Below are positions 1 to 6,300 of a DNA stretch of 7,341 nt, piece after piece. The stretch covers positions 1 through 7,341 of the forward strand of contig CAYMPC010000049.1 in assembly GCA_964392465.1 (NCBI GenBank), written 5' to 3'. The stretch comes from JAAXVZ01 sp964392465. Lineage in GTDB: Archaea > Nanobdellota > Nanobdellia > Woesearchaeales > GW2011-AR15. The notes beneath the pieces are model-generated. The model did no database searches. It was not told where the DNA came from and saw only the letters and a program-made list of their open reading frames with translations. A program made the position numbers and the translations under genes. How positions within the stretch are numbered: position 1 is the first letter of the stretch; every line of letters starts with the position of its first letter.

Positions 1-433
1 AGATATACAGATTTGGATCTGGGTAAGGTATTCCTTTTTCTGAAAAGTTAGTAAGATAATCTTCAAATCTAGGTGCAAGGTCTTTTTTTATGTTTTGCAA
101 TAAGGAAGGAGCGCAGGATTTTGTATTGCTGTTCAAGATCCTATAGCCGAAAAAATCTTTTTCCTCTGGCTTTTCTGTACAGATGCTTCCATACATAAAA
201 CCTGTCTTTGCTCCATTATAAATAGTTGACAAGAAAGACTGTGTCAATGAATAATCTATGTAAGATAGAACCTTTTCACCATCTTCATATGAATTCATTA
301 TAAAGAAGGAACTTGTGCCCACTTGTTTTTTTACCTCGCTATATTTAGAATACAAATTTACAATTATTGTAAATATAACTATAATAATAACAATCATAAG
401 GAAAACTGAATATTCTGTGGCTTTTTTTTTCAT
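1..433 (-). CDS. Prepilin-like single-helix membrane protein, C-terminus cut off by window edge
   Basis: The frame is open from an ATG at 433 down to base 2, giving 144 residues with no stop, so the 3' end lies outside the window. The protein starts M-K-K-K-A-T-E-Y, followed by a hydrophobic helix at about residues 9-27 (FLMIVIIIVIFTIIV). This is a basic N-terminus ending in K-K-A, as in archaeal class III signal peptides, with Glu three residues after the K-K. The rest is a polar, presumably extracytoplasmic domain containing GTSSFFIMNSYEDGEKVLSY (39-58) and two cysteines, C85 and C107. The start is supported by GAGG at 444-441, seven bases upstream, and by the stop of the previous gene only one base away (TGA-T-ATG), so it is the fourth gene of the minus-strand operon. 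The ATG is followed by nine A residues. I do not recognise a named family. A minor pilin-like surface protein is inferred from architecture and neighbours. Confidence 0.85.
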   Translation of the reverse strand, partial: MKKKATEYSVFLMIVIIIVIFTIIVNLYSKYSEVKKQVGTSSFFIMNSYEDGEKVLSYIDYSLTQSFLSTIYNGAKTGFMYGSICTEKPEEKDFFGYRILNSNTKSCAPSLLQNIKKDLAPRFEDYLTNFSEKGIPYPDPNLYI

Positions 434-434
434 A

Positions 435-887
435 TCAGTTCCTCAATCTTACCTCAAGCTGTTTAATCCCTTGTTTTCCCTCATAGGGGATGTATAGCAA
501 AGCATCGATTTCACCTATTTCAATATCTTCCATCTCTTTGCAATCCTTTTTTTCATTTATTATTTTGTTGTCAATAATCATATTCCAGCAGATTTTTTCC
601 CCAAATGCCTCTATTAATATTTTATTTAGCTCTTCTTTGGTATTATCGTAATCTTCTTTTGCATAATCCAAGAGTATTGTGTCTTTTAAATTGCCTTCTG
701 GGGTTTCTGCTCTCAACAGATTAATGAACATTAAGTCATTATTGAGTTTTTGTTTATATGAAGTAACATCAAAAGAAGATGTTTTTATGAATTGCAAAGA
801 TAATATTAATATAAAAAGGAAAATAATAATTACTATAGCAGAGATAATATCCACTTCAAGAAAAGCTTTTTTTGTTATTTTCGCCAT
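435..887 (-). CDS. Prepilin-like single-helix protein, 150 aa
   Basis: The product starts M-A-K-I-T-K-K-A-F-L-E-V-D and has a hydrophobic helix at about 14-34. K-K-A followed by F-L and acidic residues at +3 and +5 is a good class III (prepilin peptidase) signal-like motif, predicting cleavage after A8. The remaining ~115 residues are polar, with N-L-L-R-A-E-T-P-E-G-N-L-K-D-T (56-70) and two cysteines, C100 and C116, that could form a disulfide outside the cell. The motif 'LLR-x-TP-x-G-x-L-x-D' resembles one I associate with uncharacterised pilin-like proteins of DPANN archaea; this is memory, not a search. The start overlaps the end of the upstream gene by 13 bases. GAGGTA lies only two bases before the ATG (895-890), an unusually tight spacing. 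It is the third gene of the minus-strand operon. The function is unknown; a minor pilin or pseudopilin is the best guess. Confidence 0.9.
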   Translation of the reverse strand: MAKITKKAFLEVDIISAIVIIIFLFILILSLQFIKTSSFDVTSYKQKLNNDLMFINLLRAETPEGNLKDTILLDYAKEDYDNTKEELNKILIEAFGEKICWNMIIDNKIINEKKDCKEMEDIEIGEIDALLYIPYEGKQGIKQLEVRLRN

Positions 888-1405
888 GCTACCTCAACCA
901 AAAGATTACCTGGTATTAAGTCATCTTGATTTTTTACTAAAACAAAATATCTTTTTTTTGTATAAAGATATTGTGATGAAAAAGTTAAAGGTTTTATATC
1001 TTCAAAATATTCTTTGTTATAGAAAAGGATTGTTTCTTTTTCTTGAAGGCTTTCTTTATAATGCAAAGTTAACCTGGCACCTATGCTCGGCTTCATTCCG
1101 GTTAACCCTTCTACAAAACCAGCATCATCTATAGACAAGGGAAGCATACAATCTGAAACACTTTCTTGTACAAATTTTTCTTTATCTATTACACCAGGCA
1201 TTGCCCTAACATTTTCATCTGATATAAAACAATCTGGAGAGTATAAGATTCTCTCTGTAAAAGTGTAAAACCTTAAATCATCTAATTCAAGATTTGCTTT
1301 TATGCTGCTGTTTAAGAAAGTAACTATGAAACCTACTATAAAAAGAGTTCCTATAATCCTAAATACCCAAAGTATCCATTCTCCAGAGCTACCTTTTTTA
1401 TTCAT
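875..1405 (-). CDS. Class III signal-like membrane protein with SPDC and PGVID motifs, 176 aa
   Basis: The N-terminus is M-N-K-K-G-S-S-G-E-W, followed by a helix at about 9-31 (WILWVFRIIGTLFIVGFIV), so K-K-G sits just before the membrane segment as in archaeal prepilins. The outward domain contains R-I-L-Y-S-P-D-C (52-59), R-A-M-P-G-V-I-D-K-E-K-F (67-78) and V-S-D-C (83-86). C59 and C86 bracket the PGVID segment and probably pair. I associate this 'R-x-L-x-SP-x-C ... PG-x-ID-x-x-x-F ... C' layout with recurrent uncharacterised membrane proteins of DPANN archaea, but cannot confirm it here. The start is supported by GAGGTA at 1421-1416, ten bases upstream, and an 8-base overlap with the preceding gene's stop. 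It is the second gene of the minus-strand operon. No enzyme motif is visible. The role is inferred to be a structural subunit of a surface assembly. Confidence 0.92.
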   Translation of the reverse strand: MNKKGSSGEWILWVFRIIGTLFIVGFIVTFLNSSIKANLELDDLRFYTFTERILYSPDCFISDENVRAMPGVIDKEKFVQESVSDCMLPLSIDDAGFVEGLTGMKPSIGARLTLHYKESLQEKETILFYNKEYFEDIKPLTFSSQYLYTKKRYFVLVKNQDDLIPGNLLVEVAWRK

Positions 1406-1862
1406 TATTTAATAATACCTCTTTTGCATTAAGAAACTCAACCTTGCTTCTTTTTAATATTACTAATTCAATAGGGATGACTGTTTTTTTCTCTCCTATT
1501 GTTTCAATAATAGGATCAAGCTCATTGTATTCTATTGTCAAAGAAGGATTATTAAGATAATATGATTTGGCACTGCCTATAATATTGTTTTCTCCTTCTT
1601 TTTTGTAAATCTCAATATTTTTTTCTTCTGCCTTGAATGAAAATCCCATTAAATCCCTATCATGGACATAGATAAGATTATTTGGGCTGCTTAGCGCTGC
1701 TTCTGTCACAAGCGCAAGATCCATTGAGAGATAGTTCCTTTCAAAATATTCTGAATTGGTTATCAAAAGAACAAAAGCCATGAGCGGAACAAAGACAACA
1801 AAAAACGCAATGAAAAGATTAACTAACTTGCTCCATATCATAGAAAAATCATCATTTGGCAT
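1398..1862 (-). CDS. Single-helix membrane-anchored protein, first gene of minus-strand operon, 154 aa
   Basis: The protein has a short N-terminus (M-P-N-D-D-F-S-M-I-W-S-K) and a long hydrophobic segment at about 13-35, then a polar domain with D-L-A-L-V-T-E-A-A-L-S-S-P-N-N-L-I-Y (48-65). Unlike its neighbours it has no K-K-G/A motif before the helix and no cysteine at all, so it is probably an uncleaved N-terminal anchor rather than a processed prepilin. The segment 'D-x-AL-x-x-x-A-x-x-x-P-x-N-x-x-Y' resembles one I associate with uncharacterised DPANN membrane proteins encoded beside pilin-like genes. The start is well supported by GAGGTA at 1875-1870, seven bases upstream, and by a BRE/TATA promoter at 1934-1919. 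It heads the leftward operon, with its 3' end overlapping the next gene by 8 bases. No catalytic motif is seen. Confidence 0.9.
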   Translation of the reverse strand: MPNDDFSMIWSKLVNLFIAFFVVFVPLMAFVLLITNSEYFERNYLSMDLALVTEAALSSPNNLIYVHDRDLMGFSFKAEEKNIEIYKKEGENNIIGSAKSYYLNNPSLTIEYNELDPIIETIGEKKTVIPIELVILKRSKVEFLNAKEVLLNNE

Positions 1863-1869
1863 TATGTAC

Positions 1870-1875
1870 TACCTC
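1870..1875 (-). promoter_or_regulatory. Ribosome binding site of the first minus-strand gene
   Basis: GAGGTA, complementary to the 3' end of archaeal 16S rRNA, lies seven bases before the ATG at 1862. The same hexamer precedes the genes starting at 1405 (at 1421-1416, ten-base spacing) and 887 (at 895-890, two-base spacing). A shortened GAGG (444-441, seven-base spacing) precedes the gene at 433. The repetition supports all four minus-strand starts. Confidence 0.75.
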
Positions 1876-1883
1876 TTTTTAAG

Positions 1884-1907
1884 AAATAAATTTTCATATG
1901 TTTATTT
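1884..1907. repeat. Short inverted repeat near the leftward transcription start
   Basis: AAATAAA (1884-1890) and TTTATTT (1901-1907) are perfect inverted copies separated by a ten-base loop that includes CATATG. It spans the predicted start of the leftward transcript, so it could be an operator or a weak leader hairpin. It is pure A/T and may be chance. Confidence 0.25.
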
Positions 1908-1918
1908 ATTATTGGAAG

Positions 1919-1934
1919 TATTTAAAATTCTTTC
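1919..1934 (-). promoter_or_regulatory. Archaeal BRE/TATA promoter for the leftward operon
   Basis: Reading leftward, GAAAG (1934-1930) is followed by AA and then TTTTAAAT (1927-1920). This fits a BRE of the S-W-A-A-R type plus an A/T TATA box. Transcription would start about 25 bases past the box centre, near 1897-1899. That leaves a leader of about 35 bases containing the GAGGTA site before the ATG at 1862. Chance matches are common in DNA this AT-rich, but position and arrangement agree with the gene start. Confidence 0.55.
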
Positions 1935-1960
1935 GATATGAAAATAAGAATAATTAAAAA

Positions 1961-1975
1961 CAAAACATATATAAA
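1961..1975 (+). promoter_or_regulatory. Archaeal BRE/TATA promoter for the rightward operon
   Basis: CAAAA (1961-1965) is followed by CA and then TATATAAA (1968-1975), the same BRE, two-base gap and TATA layout as the divergent promoter on the other strand. The expected transcription start, about 25-27 bases past the box centre, is near 1996-1999. This is at or just before the in-frame GTG codons at 1998 and 2004, predicting a leaderless or nearly leaderless mRNA for the first rightward gene. The site lies inside the frame that could be read from the ATG at 1938, which argues against that start. Confidence 0.6.
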
Positions 1976-1997
1976 CTTTAAAATGATGAAGGAATCT

Positions 1998-2150
1998 GTG
2001 GATGTGGGCGTATTAAGAAAAAAGAGAGGAACAACAACTTCAATACTTCAATTTATAGGTATAATTGTTTTAGCTGTTGCTTTTTTTTTAATAATCGCAT
2101 TGATATTCAAAGAAAAACTGGCAAAATTATTAATCTCTAACTATGGCTAA
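1998..2150 (+). CDS. Prepilin-like membrane microprotein, about 50 aa, start uncertain
   Basis: From the GTG at 1998 the product is about 50 residues: M-D-V-G-V-L-R-K-K-R-G, then T-T-T-S and a hydrophobic helix (ILQFIGIIVLAVAFFLIIAL), ending in a short amphipathic tail, F-K-E-K-L-A-K-L-L-I-S-N-Y-G. R-K-K-R-G before the helix looks like an archaeal class III signal peptide, giving a mature protein of about 39 residues that is almost only helix. The start was chosen because a strong TATA box ends at 1975 and predicts transcription from about 1998. Alternatives in the same frame are ATGs at 1938, 1983 and 1986 and a GTG at 2004. The 3' end overlaps the next gene by 8 bases (ATGGCTAA). It could be a major or minor pilin-like subunit, or a small membrane partner of the downstream proteins. 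No named family is recognised. Confidence 0.7.
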   Translation: MDVGVLRKKRGTTTSILQFIGIIVLAVAFFLIIALIFKEKLAKLLISNYG

Positions 2151-3231
2151 ACAAAAAAAAGGATTTATTGCACTTGATCATCTTGTAGGAATGCTTTTAG
2201 TTCTTTTTGTTATTGTAGTACTTTTAGTTTCTACTGGATTGTATAAAACAATACTTAATATGTTTGCCAAAGACACTTTATGTGAGGCAAGTTTTATTGT
2301 AAGCGCAATGTCAAGGCCATTATTGCAGATTGGCAATCCAGCAATTGATCCTGAATGCCAGGTAAATAAGATAATTTTTGTTAATAAGAAAAAGGATGAA
2401 ATAAAAGGAGATAGTATGCAGGCAATACTTGAAACTAATTATGCAACAACTCTTCCTGATCAGAAATGGGATACTTTTACAAGAGTGAAAGAATGGAATG
2501 CAAAGTGCGGGCCGGGAAATGAATTACCAGAAAGTGCCAAGTATCCTTATTTTGAAGAATATGCACAAGAAGTAAATGGAGGAGATAGGAGCGAGATAAT
2601 TGCAAGCAGCGCAACATCAGAACAAAAAGAGTATGTAAGGAAGAGATATAATATGGACAAAGTGTTTGCAGAAGAGATGAAAAGATGCTGGGACATTGTT
2701 GGGCAGGGAGAGCTGCCTTTATTTGAAAACTGGTTTACATTGATTGATTGTGATGAGAATAAATCAGGTGTACAAAAATGCAATACTCTTGGAGACTGGG
2801 TATCTGCTGTAGCAAAAGGAAAGGTTAAGGATACTGCTAATTTTTGCGTATTATGCTCAAGACTTAAATTTGACGAGGAAGTCAGCAATGAATTTCAAGG
2901 ATTGACTACTGGAAAATATTCTTCTTTAAGCAGGTGGATGGGAAATAACCCAAAAAGAGTAGGAGAGTCGATGAGCTATTATGAATATATATATAATCCT
3001 GATAAAATGGGCAGTTTTGCTGAACAAGGACAACCTGAATATTCAACAGATAAGCCATATGCTGTTGTATTTGAAAGAGTCAATCAAAACACAAAATCTG
3101 GAGCAACATTAATTTCTCTTGGTTTTATAAAATATGATGATGAAGACGTATATTATCAAAATAGACTTGTATTAATTCCATATGAAGATATATCAAAAGA
3201 GTGTGATTACCTTGTTGCATCTACTATATAA
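2143..3231 (+). CDS. Class III signal-like, Cys-containing surface protein with CW and CxxC motifs, 362 aa
   Basis: The N-terminus M-A-K-Q-K-K-G-F-I-A-L-D-H is followed by a helix at about 14-34 (LVGMLLVLFVIVVLLVSTG). K-K-G then F-I with Asp at +5 is a strong prepilin peptidase-like site. The large outward domain has nine cysteines, at 47, 72, 122, 182, 203, 213, 235, 238 and 354. They include E-E-M-K-R-C-W-D-I-V-G-Q-G-E (177-190) and F-C-V-L-C-S-R-L-K-F-D (234-244), the latter with a CxxC. The combination 'CW-x-x-x-G-x-G ... FC-x-x-C-x-x-x-x-FD' is one I associate with uncharacterised DPANN surface proteins; I could not check this. The CxxC may be a structural disulfide, a metal site or a redox site. 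The gene overlaps its upstream neighbour by 8 bases and has no Shine-Dalgarno sequence, so translational coupling is likely. A structural subunit of a pilus-like assembly is inferred. Confidence 0.93.
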   Translation: MAKQKKGFIALDHLVGMLLVLFVIVVLLVSTGLYKTILNMFAKDTLCEASFIVSAMSRPLLQIGNPAIDPECQVNKIIFVNKKKDEIKGDSMQAILETNYATTLPDQKWDTFTRVKEWNAKCGPGNELPESAKYPYFEEYAQEVNGGDRSEIIASSATSEQKEYVRKRYNMDKVFAEEMKRCWDIVGQGELPLFENWFTLIDCDENKSGVQKCNTLGDWVSAVAKGKVKDTANFCVLCSRLKFDEEVSNEFQGLTTGKYSSLSRWMGNNPKRVGESMSYYEYIYNPDKMGSFAEQGQPEYSTDKPYAVVFERVNQNTKSGATLISLGFIKYDDEDVYYQNRLVLIPYEDISKECDYLVASTI

Positions 3232-3232
3232 A

Positions 3233-3379
3233 ATGAAAAAGAAAAAAGCAGAAATTACAATAGAGACTGTTGCAATATTTTTATTAGCTTTAGGGCTTAT
3301 TGTTGTTGCTATTTTTTTGATTGTGAGGAATAAAAATGTATTGGAAAGTTTGTTGAATTTATTTAGAGGGTTAAGATGA
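3233..3379 (+). CDS. Prepilin-like membrane microprotein, 48 aa
   Basis: The product starts M-K-K-K-K-A-E-I-T-I-E-T-V-A, continues as a hydrophobic helix at about 13-31 and ends in a short basic/amphipathic tail (NVLESLLNLFRGLR). K-K-A followed by E-I-T-I-E puts Glu at +5 after the predicted cleavage site, the classic class III signal/pilin feature and the best match to it in the window. The mature protein would be about 42 residues, just helix plus tail. The ATG at 3233 was chosen over the in-frame ATG at 3182 because it gives the canonical signal and follows the previous stop by one base. The longer form would add 17 residues overlapping the neighbour and bury the signal. Its stop overlaps the next start in an ATGA. 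It matches the first rightward microprotein in plan (signal, helix, short tail), suggesting related roles. Confidence 0.85.
   Translation: MKKKKAEITIETVAIFLLALGLIVVAIFLIVRNKNVLESLLNLFRGLR
3365..3370 (+). promoter_or_regulatory. Ribosome binding site of the giant gene
   Basis: AGAGGG lies five bases before the ATG at 3376, inside the end of the preceding microprotein gene. It is the only clear Shine-Dalgarno-like site in the rightward operon. The genes at 2143 and 3233 have none and probably rely on coupling to the upstream stop. Confidence 0.6.
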
Positions 3380-6300
3380 AAAAAAAAGCAATTGCTCTTT
3401 CAACAGTTATAATTCTTATTTTAGCTCTTTTTGTTGTTGGAATTGGTTATAATGTTATTATGGTTTTGAAAGATGTTGGTGAAGAGGGTATAGATACCTT
3501 ATGGCCAGAAGAAGGCAATTTTTCACCTTTTAAGTTTGGACCAAAGACAGCTAGAGAGATTAATGTTGATAATTCTATAAAAGCTTTGATATGCAGCATA
3601 AATGCCATTACTTATTTTGATTCAATATATGAAGCAGAAAAGGATAATGGCCATATGGAAGAAATAAAAAGAGAGGATTTTTTTAATACACATTATTCTA
3701 GTGCTAATTTTTGGGAAAATTCTTGTGGAAATATTGTTCCCACTTCATTAGATGAACTTGATGAATCTGAAGTAATTGTTGTAGATGAAGTAGAGGGAGA
3801 AGGAGAGGTTGAAATAAGCTCAAACAATGGACAAAAATGTTATGATGCTTATGGTTTTTGTGTTTATAGAGAGTATGCACCTTCTGGACCTGGAAATATG
3901 TATTTTTACAAAGATGCTAAATATAATGCTGAGGATATAACTACCTGCCCTCAAGAAACACCATATTGCCAAATGGTCTGTCCTTTAGAAATAAGAAGCA
4001 CATGCAAACCAGATGAAACTCCTGTGAAACATTGCGGAAGCGGTTGGGGATATGGAGATAATATCCAATATTGCATGAAAAATGGGTATTATTGCCAACA
4101 AGATTGCAAAGACGGTTGTTTAGAAGAAGGAGGAAAGGTATATTGTGAAGAAAATAAATTAGATATTGAGACTATGATAAAGACTAATGCAGAACAAGCC
4201 AGAATCTTCGGCTCTGTTGATTGCACTGGAGGAAAACAATATGGCGGAAGCTGTGTTAAATGTTCTTATGATTATAATCCTCCTTATTTCAAATGCTATG
4301 TTAATAATTTTAATCTGCCGCAATCTGGCTTTGAGGACAAATCTTTTTTAGAGAATTGGGTTGCTGGAATTGGTGATCCTGAGTATGTTGTGTATTATGA
4401 AGCCTTCCCCCAAGGTGAAGAAGCATACTGGCAAGTTGATTATGGAAGTATGACTCCTCTTGCTTTATATGGGGGTGCTGTTGCTTCGATTATTCTACCT
4501 GTTAACCCTAATTTAATCACAAAAGCTGTCAATATAAAAAGTGTTGGATTAAAAGCTGTTCTTGCTGAAACAACTATTGGAAGTTTAGTTAGTTTTGGTG
4601 TCAGACAAGCTAAACTGTTTAAGCAAAATCTCTTTTTTCTGAAAATAAAAAATAAAGACCTTGTATTCAAGTTACAGTTGATGCAGGATGCAATGGATAA
4701 CTTTGGAGGAAAATTAAATCCTTTTAAAGAATTTGGAGAATTGGATTCTACTGAATTTTTGCCTATCTATAGAAAATATATTGATGATGCCGGCAAAATA
4801 AGTGATGAGACTGCACTTTTTACAGAGATGGCAGATGAGGTAAACAGACAGTGGGTAAAAACTTACACAGGAACATTAACTCCTGCAGAATTATCAACAC
4901 AGTCAGGTACCTATTCTCAAATATTTTTAGACGAAGCAATTAAACCTACTTTAGCAAGCAATATAGACATTGCTGCTGCCAGAATAGCAAGAACCTTTGA
5001 TATCCCTCTGGCAACTTTTTTTGGTAAAGGAAAATTAAGTGAGGAAGCTCTTAATACTTATTTAGATACTGCTGTTAAAAGAAGTGAAGATATTCAAACA
5101 ATCTTTAAGTCAGGATTTTTAAATAAAAATGTTGATCAATTAGCCTATTTTAATAAACTAAGTTCTGGATTGGATATGACTCTGGATAGTAATGTGAAGT
5201 TTGGTGCACAAATAGATGAAATAATAAAAAGTCTTGAAAAAACAAACAGAGTGAATGATGTTGCAAACTTTTTGTTTACAAAAACTCCTTTGAGAGTTCC
5301 TGCAGACTTAGCTAAATTTGAGTATAAACTTGCAAGAATTGGATTAACTCCATTTAATACAAAAAATAGGTGGGCAACATTGCTTTTAATAACCTGGATG
5401 GCTGATTTAATTGAAAGTGAAAATGACAAATTTTTGCCTCATGGAGTAAATACTATGGTATTAAGAAGCCCAAGTATGTTTGGATATGGTTATGAATATG
5501 ATTTGGAATCTGCTACTCCTTATACTATCATTATTAAAAATGAGGGAACAGATAAAAATGGATATAAAAGATTCTACCTTGCCAGCCCATGTGAAGCAGA
5601 TCTTGAAGTTTCTAAAGTAAACTTTTATCAGACTCTTTCTGCAAAAACTTTTTGGGGAGAAACAGCCGGTGCAGATAATATAATGAAGTATGATATCTAT
5701 AATTTTGGTTCAGGTTATTCAATAGTCAATAAAGGAACTCTTGCATATGCACAACCACCCTCCCCTGTTAAAGTTCAGGAAAAAATTTCAGACTCACCTG
5801 ATTATCTTACAATAATAACCACATTAAAAAATATAGACTCTTCTTTTAGCAGTATTAATGGTAATACTGATTTAGCTCTAATATTTTCAATTGGAACAAA
5901 AAGGTTCGACTCTGGAGAGATAGAAAAGGCACTAAATATTTTCATGATATTGGCAAAGTATTATCCTTATTCTTATGAAACAATTAGACCAGCAAACAAT
6001 ACGAATGTATATATAGATGGGATTTTATCAAACCCTGAATTGTTCCTTAAAATCGATCCTGTAACCTTAAAAGAGATCGCATTTGAGGAACTCACAACAA
6101 AAGAAGAAAGGGCAAGATTTTTCGCTCCACTTATGAAAGATACTGGAGAATTTGATTGTATCTCCTATGATACTTATTTAAATTTTGATCCAGGACCAGG
6201 AATGACTTGTGAGGAAAGATTAGCTAATTATTTAACTGTAGACACTCACTTACCTCAGTATGTTTTTAATAGAAACGGAAATAATTTTTATCAATTAATA

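Noticed and set aside
315..497. Plus-strand 60-codon frame rich in Ile and Phe
   Set aside because: It is the complement of the hydrophobic helix region of the gene starting at 433, whose reading frame is better supported.
679..1134. Plus-strand open frame of 151 codons
   Set aside because: It lies opposite two minus-strand genes that have ribosome binding sites, operon spacing and coherent membrane-protein features. Its own product has no recognisable domain.
1083..1268. Plus-strand 61-codon frame
   Set aside because: It lies wholly opposite the 875-1405 gene, with no start signal and no domain.
1756..1941. Plus-strand 61-codon frame reaching into the intergenic region
   Set aside because: It overlaps the start of the 1398-1862 gene and its promoter, and has no start signal or coherent product.
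1938..1997. Longer start (ATG 1938, or ATG 1983/1986) for the first rightward microprotein
   Set aside because: A strong BRE/TATA element at 1961-1975 falls inside this extension and predicts transcription from about 1998. The extra residues would also push the basic signal away from the N-terminus, unlike its neighbours. Not excluded without 5'-end data.
2547..2888. Minus-strand 113-codon frame
   Set aside because: It is a shadow of the 362-residue gene; Ser-rich composition is typical of antisense frames of a Glu/Lys/Arg-rich protein.
3182..3232. Upstream ATG extending the 48-residue microprotein by 17 residues
   Set aside because: It overlaps the coding end of the 362-residue gene and buries the K-K-K-K-A-E-I-T-I-E signal. 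The ATG at 3233 directly follows the previous stop.
3751..3816. Acidic E/D/V-rich low-complexity stretch considered as a calcium-binding repeat
   Set aside because: The acidic residues do not follow a regular loop spacing such as DxDxDG; it is more likely a flexible linker before the Cys-rich region.
4440..4670. Minus-strand 76-codon frame
   Set aside because: It lies inside the uninterrupted giant gene, with no start signal.
5145..5429. Minus-strand 94-codon frame
   Set aside because: It lies inside the giant gene; its hydrophobicity mirrors the helical region read on the other strand.
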